NCBI GenBank assembly: GCA_933207985.1
Contig: OW240915.1
Span: 274,524,325-274,588,324, forward strand
DNA: 64,000 nt
Direction of reading: 5' to 3'
From: Pelobates cultripes
Taxonomy: Eukaryota > Chordata > Amphibia > Anura > Pelobatidae
The notes beneath the pieces are model-generated. The model saw nothing but the letters and a program-made list of their open reading frames with translations, was not told the DNA's origin and did not search any database. The translations under genes were made by a program, and so were the position numbers. This document shows, piece after piece, positions 47,029 to 60,199 of this stretch (the first letter of the stretch is position 1; every line of letters begins with the position of its first letter).

Positions 47029-47102
47029 GGCCACAATAAAAGGCCACTCTAAAATGTACAGTTTTACTGTATTGGGAGAGTCTGGGGGGGTCCGAAAACC
47101 AA

Positions 47103-48078
47103 TCAGTATCTGGTGTGACCACCATTTGCCTCACGCAGTGTAACACATCTCCTTCGCATAGAGTTGATCAGGTTGTTGATTGTGGCCTGTGGAATGTTGG
47201 TCCACTCCTCTTCAATGGCTGTGCAAAGTTGCTGGATATTGGCAGGACCTGGAACACGCTGTCGTATACGCAGATCCAGAGCATTCCAAACATGCTCAAT
47301 GGGTGACATGTCCAGTGAGTATGCTGGCCATGCAAGAATTGGGATGTTTTCAACATAGGGCTGTGCATTATCATGCTGCAACAGGAGGTGATGGTAGTGG
47401 ATGAATGGCACAACAATGGGCCTCAGGATCTTGTCACGGTATCTCTGTGCATTCAAAATGCCATCAATAAAATTTACCTGTGTTCGTTATCCATAACACA
47501 TGCCTGCCTATACCATAACATCACCGCAACCGTGGGCCACTCAATCCACAACGTTAACATCAGCAAACCGCTCACCGACACAACGCGAAACACACTGTCT
47601 GCCATCTGCCCTGTACAGCGAAAACCAGGATTCATCCATGTAGAGAACACCTCGCCAAACACCATCGAATGTGAGCATTTGTCCACTCAAGTTAGTTACG
47701 ACGACGAACTGCAGTCAGGTCGAGACCCCGATGAGGATGACGAGCATGCAACTGAGCTTCCCTGAGACAGTTTTTGACAGTTTGTGCAGACATTTTTTGG
47801 TTATGCAAACCGATTGTTGCAGCAGCTGTCCCAGTGGCTGGTCTCAGACGATTTTGGAGGTGAAGATGTTGGATGTGGAGGTCCTGGGCTGGTGTGGTTA
47901 CATGTGGTCTGCGGTTGTGAGGCCGGTTGGATGTACTGCCAAATTCTTTGAAACGCCTTTGGTGACGGCTTAAGGTAAAGAAATGAACATTCAATTTACG
48001 GGCAACGGCTTTGGTGGACATTCCTGCAGTCAGCATGCCAATTGCACGCTCCCTCAAAACTTGCGACATCTGTGGCAT
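47103..48078 (-). pseudogene. Tc1 transposase, frameshifted and deleted
   Basis: The N-terminal part (47692-48078) begins MPQMSQVLRERAIGML and carries the helix-turn-helix and basic RPHNRRPH linker. The C-terminal part (47103-47456) carries LQHDNAQPY and AYSLDMSPIEHVW, so the second D and the E are visible. Only 24 residues separate them, against 34 in Tc1, which suggests a 30-bp deletion. The middle, with the first catalytic D, lies in another frame (47474-47686). Active homologues carry out TA-targeted cut-and-paste transposition; this copy cannot. Confidence 0.88.
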
Positions 48079-48261
48079 TGTGCTGTGTGATAAAACTGCA
48101 CATTTTAGAGTGGCTTTTTATTGTGGCCAGCCTAAGGCACACCTTTGCAATAATCATGCTGTCTAATCAGCATCTTGATATGCCACACCTGTGAGGTGGA
48201 TAGAATATCACGGAAAAGGAGAAGTGCTCACTAACCAAACCTAAGGAGAGGTGCAATCTAT

Positions 48262-48264
48262 GTA

Positions 48265-48314
<50 letters not shown>
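48262..48314. repeat. (AT)n microsatellite
   Basis: A run of about 45 bp of pure TA/AT immediately downstream of the truncated Tc1 end and 370 bp upstream of the PI15 TATA box. Confidence 0.9.
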
Positions 48315-48683
48315 TTGTATATAAAATTAATCTAAAACAGCCTTTATTGAATGTAATAACTCTTTAAATGACGATTGCAAATCTGCATTGGAAAAAAAAT
48401 ATCTATTCAAAAATAAGAGTCAAAGTCAGTTTTAAGAGGTAACTAGATGACCACAGCTATTAAAGCATTGCATGTGGTAAGCATTGCAAATTTGCCTTAT
48501 TGTTTATTTTATTGTTGTATAAATGTGTGTGTGCAATGTGGATACTGTATTTCATTATTTTCACCACCCTCCCTGAATGGATGCCACCCAATCACTGTAC
48601 ATGGCATTTAACCCCTCCTCTGTGTGTTTTACAGGCAATCCACTCCTAGTGAGACAGCCCGTTCTCCAGAATCCAAGCTGTAC

Positions 48684-48692
48684 TATATAAAA
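48684..48692 (+). promoter_or_regulatory. TATA box of PI15
   Basis: TATATAAAA about 30 bp upstream of the inferred transcription start (near 48715). Spacing to the donor-bounded non-coding exon is as expected for a focused promoter. Function is inferred from position. Confidence 0.65.
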
Positions 48693-48714
48693 GCTGTTAT
48701 CACTTAGCAAACCC

Positions 48715-48850
48715 TGCAGCCAGAAGTTCTAAGCTCTCGTAGTATTGCTTTCACTGAATATATGACTGGATATAACTTCCCCTTTACAAGGCTGCACACT
48801 GCATAATATTGCTGTCTATTTTAACTATTTCAAGCATTATCACAGCCCAG
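48715..48850 (+). other. PI15 non-coding exon 1 (inferred)
   Basis: Runs from about 30 bp downstream of the TATA box to CCCAG followed by the consensus donor GTAAGG (48851). It lacks a long frame. The 5' limit is approximate. It pairs with the acceptor at 49267, leaving a 417-bp intron. Confidence 0.6.
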
Positions 48851-49267
48851 GTAAGGAAAATAGTTTATGTATATTTTTTAAAGCAGTAATTTATTTAATA
48901 AAATATTATTAAATTAAAGTGAAATTATATAAAACAGCAATTTAAAAATGAAAGAAATTGATACATTAGTATGTTTCAGCTAAACAGTATTTTCTTTTTA
49001 AATTATGGCGTTTACATTTTTTTTTTTAAATAATTGATCATTGTTTTAAAAGTGGTATAACATATATAGTTGTGTTATATTCTTATCTGTATCATACTAG
49101 ATTTGTAATAAATTATTTAATTCTGGAATTTAAAGAAATGATTAAGAAACTTTTATGACAATTTGAGACAGTATGTCTTGTTTAGCAATTCCTGGAAATG
49201 AAAATTACCATTTACTTGTGTTTTTATTTTATTTTTATTTTTTTCTATCCTTTTTTCTTTTCCCCAG
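48851..49267 (+). other. PI15 intron 1
   Basis: Begins GTAAGG and ends with a strong polypyrimidine tract plus CCCCAG at 49261-49267. AT-rich, no other feature. Confidence 0.65.
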
Positions 49268-49603
49268 ATTCCAGGAAACCATTTGTTTTAAAGCAATCAT
49301 TGTAAAAGTCTGTATACTGTTTCTCCAAACATGCAAGAAAACCTTTCTATCACCACTGCAGTTCTGTTTTCCCTTCTTTGTGAAACATGTGGTTTAGTAT
49401 TACCAAATCCTACAGACTTAGCATCATCAGCCAGAAATTACACCACTTCCAAGCCAGATGTAAGTGCTCAGTTGGACTCTGCAAATATCACGAAGTCCAG
49501 AAGGAAGCGCTATATTTCTCAAAATGACATGATTGCTATCCTTGAGTACCACAACCAAGTCAGGAGTAAAGTCTTCCCACCTGCATCAAACATGGAGTAC
49601 ATG
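49268..49603 (+). CDS. PI15: PI15 exon 2, peptidase inhibitor 15 N-terminus (partial)
   Basis: Coding begins at ATG 49331, which has A at -3 and stands about 60 bp after a strong splice acceptor. It runs 91 codons to a phase-0 donor, ATG|GTGAGT, at 49603/49604. Residues 1-21 form a hydrophobic signal peptide. Possible N-glycosylation sites are N36 (NYT) and N52 (NIT). RRKR at 57-60 is a furin-type processing site. RYISQNDMIAILEYHNQVRS and VFPPASNMEYM (to residue 91) are the start of the CAP/SCP domain. The combination fits PI15 better than CRISPLD1/2 or R3HDML, its closest relatives. PI15 is a secreted CAP protein described as a weak trypsin inhibitor. The rest of the CAP domain, with its disulphide cysteines, lies on exons outside the window or unseen in the following intron. 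No neighbour gene is present. Confidence 0.93.
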
Positions 49604-50093
49604 GTGAGTTATTGGACACAGGTAGAATGCTGCCCAGTAGGTTTTATTTAAATCAAGCTTTAAAAATGATATAATATTAGGAAAGTTATATCTGTAAATG
49701 TGTGCTTTTGTTTGATTTAAGTATAATAGGTTACATGGGGAACACGGGACAAAATGAATGGTACCATAATGCTCGAAAGCAAATACTGAGGTTATATTAG
49801 TGTTAATAATCTGTGTAGATGGGACACATTCACATAACATGGAATGCTTGTAACCCCCCTTCCCCCCCCCCCCACGCACCTAAAATCTCAGAGTAGAACC
49901 AATACGTACTCTGTTTATGCCTGAGGTAAACAGAAGATCAACGGTTTCTGTTCTATTTGGTGATTAAAGTATAACTAACTTACCACTTGACATAAAACTA
50001 CCCTCACAGTTATATCAAAATGCCACCAATAAAAAAGCAGCCAATCGACCCTTTGTACTCGATGTATGTTCTTTTTATGAAGTCTACATTTAA

Positions 50094-50610
50094 AGGAACA
50101 CTATAGGGTCAGGAACACAAACCTGTATTCTTGACCCTATAGTGTTTGAAACATTATCTAGCCCCCCGTGCCCCCTCTCCCCCCCATAAATATAGTAAAA
50201 TCTTATCTTTATTTAAATCTGATGGTGCTGGCTCTGCCCCTGATCTGCCTCCTTGGCTGACATCATCAGGAGTGATTGGCTAAGATGGTCAATTCTGATG
50301 ATCTCAGCCAAGGAGATGGACATGGGGTGGAGCCAAACACCACCTGGCCAATCAGCATTTCCTTTCTAGAAATGCATTGAATCAATGCATCTCTATGATG
50401 AAAGTTCAGTGTCTGCATGCAGAGGATGGAGACACTGAACGTCAGTGCTGTACACAATGCAGCACTGCCCCAGGAAGCATCTCTAGTAACCATCTGAAGA
50501 GTGGCCACTGGAGGTGGACAATGTTTACAACAAAAAGTCTGCAGGGCATGATTATACTCACCAGAGCAACTACATTAAGCTGTAGTTGTTCTGGTGACTA
50601 TAGTGTCTAT
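50094..50610. mobile_element. TTAA-flanked MITE (family B, diverged copy 3)
   Basis: TTAA at 50090-50093 and 50611-50614. Ends AGGAACACTATAGGGTC and GGTGACTATAGTGTCTAT. The interior is unlike copies 1 and 2 (for example TGCCTCCTTGGCTGACATC and its complement near 50305), so it is a different subfamily with the same termini. Confidence 0.8.
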
Positions 50611-51917
50611 TTAACTGTTTTAGTGTTTTACTATGCATCTTAGCACAAATGTATCAAATTTATTCTTGAATTAAACAAGTTCAGGAATGTCATAATTAGC
50701 ACATGAACAAGTAAAGAGATGCATGCATTTCAAAGCAATGTGCTATGGGCCTACCTAACAAATAATGTGTGCGGCCAGGAAGACTGAAATTTATCAGTAA
50801 TTATTCTTAACATGTAATTGTCACTCTGTGGGTCGAGGCCCATGAATCCTGCCAAATTGCCTGCCACCTCCAATGCCCCTAATCTCACCAGAAATCTAGG
50901 CTTAATGAATAAATCTGCAAAAAACAAACAAAAAAAACGATTAGCCCACCTCTCTGGCTGTGTAGTTCTGATAAACTAGTAACAGCCATTCAGGCATCCA
51001 GGTTGGAGGGACTGGGAAGTTAGGGGCTGAAGTAGTAGGGGGGTTGTTTGAGGCTGCAGTTAGTGGGATAGAGGCTGCAGAGGAGGGGTTGGTGCTGCAG
51101 TGGTCTTGGACAGGGGCTGCAGTTGTAGGGAGAACAGGGGCTGCAGGGAAAATATAGGACAGGGAATAAACATTTTTAATACAAAAAAATGAAATACACT
51201 AAATGTTGTTCCCCCTCCCTGAGACTTTCCTTAGATCAGGGAGAGGTTATCCTAATCCCTGGTGGTCTGATAGGAGATGCAGAGGAGGCAGGCATGTGTG
51301 ATGTCATATCCCCCAATCCACTTACAAGCTGTGCTCACGTCTATGGGTTTAAATTTATACTTGGTGTGTGAAAGGATGAGGAAACAGGTCTGAATTTGCC
51401 TATATCAAAGGATGCACTAATGTGAGATTACGAAACCTTCAAACTGAAGATTTTTTTTTTTTTACTCAAGCAGAACATTGTCACATAATTAAAAATTTTA
51501 GATTATTGTCGGTCGTATATGTTTGAAGACAAGGTTATTGTGCTTTATATAGAAAATAGTTAACAGTGTAAACCATGAGTTAATATTTCGAATGTAGTTC
51601 AGGGTCAGCTAAGGTAGTCACTCCTCTTTACATACTACTAATAAAATGTAGGCTGGAGAGTTGCATTGGCTCAGATTTTACAATATTTCCTTTTTTTTTT
51701 TTATATCAGCCTCTTGGATTCAAAACAAAGTCTAGCCAACCTAGCATATTCTAGTCCACATTTTAGGTAATAATACATGGGGAATGCAATAACATTGTAT
51801 TCATACTATGAATCATAATATTGAATGTGCTTAACCACAATTCTTAAAAAACCAAGCGGTTTTCCAAGACACATATATAAACGGAGTCATCTTGGTTTCC
51901 CAAGATGATTGTATGTG

Positions 51918-51918
51918 C

Positions 51919-51961
<43 letters not shown>
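51918..51961. repeat. (AT)n microsatellite
   Basis: About 42 bp of uninterrupted TA/AT within PI15 intron 2. Confidence 0.9.
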
Positions 51962-51963
<2 letters not shown>

Positions 51964-52892
51964 GTAGCTTTGCAAACATTGCATTAGTGCATTAATATAT
52001 AATACAAAATTGATAGAGCTTGATGTTATGAGATGCTTGCAGTTGCCCATCATACTGCAATTTGTATGGAAGATTATTATTCTGCCTACCACAAAACCAA
52101 TCCCAACATATCACCCAACAGCAAACAAACCAAATGAGTCGGAGTTCTTGTAACATTCATCTAATTTGGGATTTTCTTCTATAGTGCTTATTTTACAGTC
52201 TCTGAATTGAACTTGAAAATTTCAAGGAAAGTTAAATAATAAAGTGTAAACATAATAGTAAACACAATAGTCATGATAGTGATGTACTCTCTTTTCCTTC
52301 ACAGTAATTGATTTCTATATTTAAAGGTCTATCCATTCCCGTTCAGGTTGGCCTTATTACACTTGTGATTCAATCTCTTATTAAGCTTTACTCTCTGGAT
52401 GAACTAAGCAGGGTAACTAAGCAGATTGGCCCATCTAGGAGGAAATTAAAGTTCACTAAGATTCAAAGCAACAATTGAATTCAACTGGCCATGTTTGTAG
52501 GCAACCTAGGCCATAGGGAGCTATTTTGTCAAAGCATTAGGAAATTCACAACTGAACGACTGCACACTTCCATCAAAATAAAAAATATCCAACTAATGCA
52601 ACCGTGGTGAGGCCCCTTGCAGATACAAATAAAAAGTAAAGGATTTGGGCACTTCAGTTAAAAATTCAGATATTAATCTGAAACTTTTAATCGGAAAATA
52701 GATATAGAGTGATGCCACTGTATCTTGTTACATCAAGTCATCAATCTGTATCTTGTTTCCTATTGATGTCTATATTTCCTACCTAAGTGCCTTAATCCTT
52801 TACTGTTTAGAGCGTTAGGAAATGTCAAGGCCAGACTGGGACACAAATTTACCCTTGCCATGTAATGACAGATTAGTTCAATAGGAGTTTTT

Positions 52893-53460
52893 GGGTTCAA
52901 AGCAGTGGCAGATCTGGGGGGGGGGCACAACGGGGCAATTACACTCCCCCCCCCCTACACCCAGAGAAAACCAAGGCTCTCCCATGCTCTCCCCTGCAGA
53001 GCTGGCTGCAGTTACTATTGCAATGCCCTGGATCTCGCAAATGCGAACTCTAGCTGAGCTACAGGCTAGAGTTAATTCTCACGACTGGGACCACCAGGGC
53101 TTCTCCACTGGACCACACACACAGTGCCCCCTCACACACAATTCAACCCTCATACACACAAACACTGCCTACTCTCAAACACACACACTGCAACCCTCAC
53201 ACACACACTGCACCCCACACACACACTGTCCACTTACACACATGGCTCCCTCACACACACTGCAACCCTCACTCGCGCACTACATCCACACAAACACACT
53301 GCACCCCTCAAACAGACACACACTCACAAAGCATGCTTCACACACACACTGCCCACTCACACTGCAATCATCACACACACACTGAACCACTCACACATAC
53401 ACGTACTGCCCCCAATACAAACACACACTGCCTCCACACATACTGCAAATAATATAATGA
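52893..53460 (+). repeat. G/C-run and CA-rich minisatellite block
   Basis: Begins with AGCAGTGGCAGATCTGG and a G-run, then a C-run, unique GC-rich DNA and a long degenerate array of CACACACTGCAACCCTCA-type units (53110-53440). It may be the interior of a non-autonomous DNA transposon like the hAT element at 38.4 kb, but termini were not found. Confidence 0.6.
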
Positions 53461-53790
53461 CTGGAAATTCACTCTCTAACTTTCATTAAGAAAATGGAGA
53501 ATAGCATTACAATATTTCCTCTGCACCTCTCCCAACATTTTGTTAAAGGGGAAGCGCTGAATTAAAAAGATTGTCTAGTGCAAATAGCAGCTATTGATCG
53601 GAATTGTCAGCACTTCCAGATATGTATATTCTTGCGTTACCCTGAAATTAAAATCCTCTGTGAAACCATACATTATTAAGAATAATGAATCAGTTTCCAC
53701 TATGGCATTTGAAAATATGATTTGCCTGCTAAAATACTGGGAAGATCAAGTTATAGAAAAGACATATTAGTGTAGTGTATATTAGAGGAA

Positions 53791-54150
53791 CACTCGAAGC
53801 ACTATAACCACTACAGTGTGCTGTAGTGCCCTGGTACCTCACATTTCAATGTATAGAGGCAAATCCTTTTAGAAAAGCTTTAAATACCGCTGTTTTCTGA
53901 CAGTAAGGTGGCTACTCTCTCCTAAGCCTGTCAATGCAGGGCTTAGCTCATTGACTCAGAGTCATCAGCTGACACTCTCAGGCAGTGAGCCAGCCTCTGC
54001 AGGTCTTAGCTGAGGAAAGCTAACTGAAGTACCTAAAATGGAGCTTCCGGACATGTAGAGGATGGGAGCAGAATCCTTTGGACCCCAGGTAAGAACTCAC
54101 ACCATTCTATAACAGTTTGGAGCGGGTGGTAGGCTGTCCCTCCACATTTT
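53791..54150 (+). mobile_element. possible TTAA-type MITE, diverged
   Basis: The start TTAGAGGAACACTCGAAGCA plus CTATAACCACTACAG resembles a common frog TTAA-family terminus. The right end was not identified. Low certainty. Confidence 0.35.
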
Positions 54151-56514
54151 TTTTAAATATATTTTTAACAGCAGTTTTTCTCTCCTGGAAGAAAAAAAAA
54201 CACAAATCTATTGTGTAACTCCAAAAACTAAATGTGATATCACATGCTCCTTTTTGATATGTCTGATGCATGTCATTCTCAGACATATCGCTTATTAAAT
54301 AAAATCAACACTAAGGGACTGTCTACTAGCCATCAATCATCTTTTTTTCCCATCAATAATCTTTTTTTGTGTGCCATGGGCAAAATTCAGAATCACAAAT
54401 CAAAACTGACATGCTAGGCCATTGTGTGTTTTGATTGTTCAGTGTTTCAGCTACATTTCAAATTAGAGTTCTTGAATTTGAATGACTCTCTGATCAGCCC
54501 AAATCCAGATGAATTTCAATTCAGAACAAATCAAATCTCCAGGTCTATTGGGTATGGTATATTTTTCTAATACTTGCGATCTATAATATTATTTGTTCAG
54601 TAAGGGTGACTACAGAAACCCATAGAGGCCATGTTTTTTTTTAAAAAAAATATATACTTTCTGACTTGTTATCTAGAGAAAATAAGTTATCTTGAGAAAA
54701 CAACTTGTCTTCTCAAAATAACAACTTGTCAGACAAAATATTAAAGATACATTACCCCTCTGAGCTTCTGTATGTAACAGCATTGATTAAACCTATTAAT
54801 AATTTTGGTCTATTTTATTTTGTTATGGTTACAATACTTATTTGAACATCACTTTATCTAAAAGAGTCATACATCTAGAAATCAACTATATTGGGTAATA
54901 TGTACAGCGATGTATATATATCAATTCAAAGTTTAGTCAATAAATCTCTAAATTATTCTGATTAAATTGATAATCTATTACTAAAAGTAAATTAAAAAAC
55001 GGCACAGCTAGCTCTCAGGACCTAATCAGTTTAACTGTATTTTAGTTTTCCATTCTTACTTTAGTTTTGCATAATATCACACCAAACAACTGCTGTATTT
55101 TAATATATATTATAATTATATCACTTAGCATAATCTCTTTTGCTTACAGCTATTGCCCTACCAACAATGTAAATAACACGCATAACAAAAAACAATGTAA
55201 TTTTTTTACACGTGAAATAATCTGTATAATTTACTTAAACAAGCTATAACAAAAAAAAACAAGATAAAATATAGCTTGAGTTTATACTGGGCAACCAAAG
55301 TTAACTAAGAAATGTTTATGAACAATTTGTGACTGGCTGTTGTGTCACACTTCAAATTTAGATCCTTACATAAACCTGTTAGTATTTGGCCTCTTCCACC
55401 CAACTCACTTTATCCATTTGTCGAAAGTCAAATTCACGATGTAAGAGGACATTTGTACACCAATCACTCGGCCAGTCTTGCCCTCTGTTGTTTGCTATGA
55501 TACACTGTTTTTCTTGGCAACCAAAATTCATGTTTTCCAAACTGGTTTCTGTTTCATAGACTTGTACGACGATTTGTGTTCAGTTGCATACATTTTTTTT
55601 CCCAGTTTAGAATACAGCCTTGAGATGAGTCGCCACATTCTTACCTGTCTAGAATGTTTTAAAGCTTCCTTTTGACATCTTTACAATGCATTAAATAACA
55701 GTGTCAACTCCAGTGACAACAGCTGGTGAGCAGGTTATAGAAATACCAGACCCCCAACAGATCAAGTACAATACAGATGGCTAGTGCCTCTAATTGATGA
55801 TTAACCTTGTAGATATTCCATCTTCATTCTCTCTACATTAGTCTGCTGAACAGTTGAAAATGTTTGTGTTACAGAGGTCAGACACTCATTCATATTCATG
55901 TTTTTATTTCATTCTTTAAACTGAACTATATCCTTGTTATTTGGATACTAGTGACTATATAATGTCTAAGTGTACAAAAGCTGTATCAACATCTGTGCAA
56001 CTGGTGCTTCTGAATCTATGTTGATTGACAGTTAGATATTTTCAAGAGGTGGTTAAATAGTAATTATTTGGTAACAAGATGGATTGCTTTAATGAAGTTA
56101 ATTTTCAAAAATATGTTAGTGAGTAGACTTGTATATCTGATATACGTATAAATCCATTTTGTTAAAATATCAGATCTTGTAATAAAAATGTGTCAAAATA
56201 TGACAACAAAATAAATATAATTTTTCTGTCTCACAGCTCTGTGAGAAGAATTGTTAGGAAGAGACCAAACTATGTTATCCCATAGGATAGGAAACGTATA
56301 GAGTAACAGATGTACTAAAAACGAAAATATTTACAGTCAAAAATAAAATTCTGTGTCCAGTTCTAGGGCTGACTGTAGAGTGGCCACAACAATGTTAAGT
56401 AGACATCTGTGTCTCACCTGGAATTCTATATCATCTGTCCTAAAAACCAGAACCTCCATGTGGCTACACCATAATCCTAAAACTGAACATGAATTTTTTT
56501 TTTTTTTAAGTATA

Positions 56515-57490
56515 CACTATATGGCCAAAAGTATGTGAACAACTCTGCATTATATCTATATTAGCTTGTTGGACATCTCATTTCAAAATAATGGCAATTG
56601 CTATGGGGTTTACCTCATTTGCAGGTCTAACAGCTACCACTCTTTTGGGAAGGCTTTTTCACATGATCTTGTATTGTGTCTTTGGGAATTTGTGTGCACA
56701 CAGCCAAAAGAGCATTTGTGAGAAGAGGTTTGGGTCTCAATTTGCATTCTAAATGTGTTCTGTGTGGCTGACGTCAGACCTCTGTGGAGACTACTGGAGT
56801 TCCTTCATAGCAGACTTGTTAAACCATGTCTTCTTGGACCTAGCTTTGTGCACAGGGTCATAGTCATGCTGGAACAGAAAAGGTCCTACCTCAAATTATT
56901 GCCACAGACTTGGACACTCCCAAATGTAACAAATGTCTTTGTAACCTATAGCATTAAGATGGCAATTTGCTGGAAGTAACGAATCTTGCCCAAACCATGA
57001 AAAACAGCCCCAGATCATTATCTATCCTGTTCCAGACTTTACCGTTATGAGGAATAATAGGGATCCTACACGTAGTGTGTAGTAGAGTATTAATGTGTAC
57101 CAGACTATAGAATGGCCGGGCTTACGTCATAAGAACAGAGAGTAATCAGGAACAAACTGAGGTCAAGCGAGGTGTAAAACTCCAGTCGATTCTTTAGAGG
57201 CAGCTCTTTTCCTGTCCCCCTATATTTGCATTTAAATTACTTTAATTACAGAATTTCCATCTTTAATTCCAGTTAGGCCAATTATTATTAGCGCTAACAA
57301 TATTAGCTTACAGTTGCCGGGGACAGATCTAGTGGAGAAGAAGTTTCACGAAATGCCATGTGGTAACAATGGGCCCCTATGACAGTGCCAGTGAGCTTTT
57401 TAGTAAGAGATTTCATGGATTTGTGCTGGGTGAGGCTGAAACACCTGAACCCAACACTTATTTAGGGGTGTCCACATAATTATGGAGTAT
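56515..57490 (-). mobile_element. decayed Tc1/mariner-like element
   Basis: Preceded by TA, the left end CACTATATGGCCAAAAGTAT is a familiar Tc1-like terminus. A diverged right end, GGGGTGTCCACATAATTATG, lies near 57465-57484. The interior (for example GGTCATAGTCATGCTGGAAC near 56857 and CCATGAAAAACAGCCCCAG near 56995) looks like a decayed transposase on the minus strand, but stops and gaps are frequent. Family assignment rests on the terminal motif and remembered consensus. Confidence 0.55.
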
Positions 57491-58779
57491 GGGGAATTCT
57501 ACTCCATAGAATTTCTAATATATCAGCTAGCACAATGTATAAGTAGATTTATTTATTTTTCAGCCTAAAACACGTCTCATGCCAAACATGACAGAGTCTT
57601 TTTAAATGATGGATACATTATGGTAGCCTAAACTGTGTTCCAGTTTTTTGTGCTTATGCTGATCGGTTTTCCTTGTATCAGGTTTACTCATTATTGTTAC
57701 ACTATTTTAAAGTGACATTGCTATGACATTGCCATATGCTCATGCCAAGGAGTATGAGTTACTTGATATGTGCTTGTGTGCTTGCACTATTAAATTGTTC
57801 TCTTAGTTTAGCCATTCTTATATACATGCATACATCGGGCTGTAATACTGAGACATTTTTTGCTCAGTAACAAATCCAACAAGTTAAAGTTCACCAGATC
57901 ACACCTGACCTATTTAAAATGAGCAGGTTTACCTAATGCTTCATTGTCTGTCTGTCTAACCACCTGTTTTTCTCTCGCTCTGTGTAAGTATTTATATTGT
58001 GCATAAACATGGCAAGTCATTACCCCATGGAAGAATTATAACTTATTTTTAGAAAATTAAACTATGTAGAAGAATAACAGTTAATATATTATTAATCATA
58101 ATAGTATGTTGATGTTGGTCAAAATCCAAATGCAATTTGGATGCAGGATGGATTGTTTTGCCATTATGGAACAAAATGAAATCAGTGCAAGGTTTTTTTT
58201 TTGTTTTGTTTTTTGTAATAACAAAAGCAAACGTGACTCCTGAAATGTGGTACTTTATGGTATTTTTTCAACATTAATTATGTTTTTTTATATGTTCTGC
58301 TAATTAGCTCTTTATACCTTTACAGTTTATTGCAGTGGTTATAATGGTATAATGCTAGCAACTTGCCCCTACAATTTTAACTTTTAAAAATCCCTTGCAT
58401 TTTCTGTATTTTCTTTTAAATATCTGGCATCTAGACTCCAACCACCCTTTCTAATGACTTAATTTGAGGCAGACAAGAAACAGTGCACGATGTGATTGTG
58501 TCCATAGCTCAACTCCTACAGGTGCAGAAGGCTGATGTCATATCCCACCCCACATCACGGTAACACAGTACTGTTACATAAAAGCCCAAAACAATGATGC
58601 CAGGATACACTGATCAGTACACATGAGACACATGAGAGGGAAAAGGGAAAATCTATGGAATTAGAATGGCATGGGTCCAGACTCAATATTTACAAAGTTA
58701 TTGGGAAAGAGTTGTAGAGAATCTTGTACAAACATACAAAGAAATTAGCATGGGGAGATCCACAGGACTGGGATGGGAA

Positions 58780-59300
58780 TGGAAGAGACACAAGGCATAG
58801 GGGGCAGCGTGGGGGAAGGGTATGAAAAGAGAGACAGTGGTAGATGGTATGTAGAGGGAGGCAGTGGTAGAGTTATGGAGTGAGAGACACAGTGGTTATG
58901 GGGTCATGGGGAAAGTGACCTTGGTAGGGAATCATGGGGCAGAGTCAAAAAAGACTTTGGGAAAATGGCTTGGGGGGAGATGATTTGAGGGAGACAGGAC
59001 TGAGACGAGAGGAACTGGAGTTGAACTGGGGGAATTCTATTGTGGAATACACTGAGAAAATATGGCATTTTTTAATGCATTGATAGCATGTGCAATGGGA
59101 GGAAAATTGTGTGATCTGTACTGGAGACGAAGTGGATTGTTTTCTACATATTAAATGGGGCTATGGAAAGAGTGATAACAATGAGAAGGAGCAAGGGATG
59201 TATATTATGGGACACATAGGATTTCAGAATGAAAAGAGGTCAGTGAAAGGAAATGTAAACTCTATGGAGCAGCTGTGGAAGCACAATATTAATTGAACAG
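58780..59300 (+). repeat. degenerate purine-rich tandem tract
   Basis: Recurring GAGAGACACAGTGGTTATGG, GAGGCAGTGGTAGAGTTATG and TCATGGGG words, strongly A/G-biased, similar in style to 45836-46215. Short plus-strand frames are by-products. Confidence 0.55.
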
Positions 59301-60199
59301 AGGTAATGGATATGTTAAGTAACTGTGAGGGAATATCTGCAAAACTGTCTTTTAGTGATCATACTGCGGGCAATATGTTGCCCTTTGACTCAGATACCAC
59401 ATTGTAATAGGGCACCCATGAACACAATGTCTCCAAAATTGTTCAAATGGTTATGGCCTTTGGAGATTCTCCTAGGAAACCTATGTTCAAGCAAGGTAAA
59501 GACTCCAGCTGGTAGATACATGTTCAGTATAAAACAAGAACAATATAAATTAAATTGTGGGCAGCTGGACCTGTCAGGGTGTACTTAAAGAAAAAATCCT
59601 GGCAGGAGCACAGGTACTCCCAGAGTTTCAGCAAAACTGTTGCAACGTAGAGTCATAACTTGGGAGTTCCCAAGTGCATACAGTATTCTTTGATTTAGGC
59701 CGAGTACCAATTTGTTTGGAAAACCAGATAGAATGAATATGATGTTGAGCAGACCGTAGCAAAACATAACTGTTTACAGCCTTGTAATATAAATACTGTG
59801 CCTAATGAATAGTCACTATTGTGTGTAGAAGATGAAAGTATATTTATTTTTAGGGTCCAGCATCTTAGCTATGTTTATCTTTATATGCTGTAAAACATAG
59901 AGCCCTAGGACAGAAAAATAAAATGTGAACTTTATAATGTCCCTGACTTTTCAACATGAGTGACATTTTATTTACTGGAAAGTTCTGTTTATAGCAGCAC
60001 CTACCCTAATTCAACACCAACGGTTTTAGTATTTTTTGCAACTTAGAATGCAGATCAGCCTCATCTTTTGTACATTTTAGTGGCTCGTGTGTCATACAAC
60101 TATGTACCTATTCAAACACAATGAAGCATCAAGCCTCAATTACATATATTATCAGATTTTGAAATGGTGGAAGTTAGAGAGGTAAATTATAGACTATGC

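Larger units (their letters stand above)
46493..48234 (-). mobile_element. decayed Tc1/mariner element, right end truncated
   Basis: Starts after TA (46491-46492) with CACTGAACAAAATTATAAAC. A long inverted repeat links 46620-46752 to 48108-48234, sharing AAGATGCTGATTAGACAGCA and GCCTTAGGCTGGCCACAATA. The outer ~130 bp of the left end has no partner on the right, so the right terminus is lost. A broken transposase gene lies inside. A 276-bp insertion occupies 46753-47028. Confidence 0.85.

Noticed and set aside
52891..53489. 164-aa His/Thr-rich plus-strand frame
   Set aside because: Product of the CA-rich repeat array, with equally long frames in the neighbouring register.
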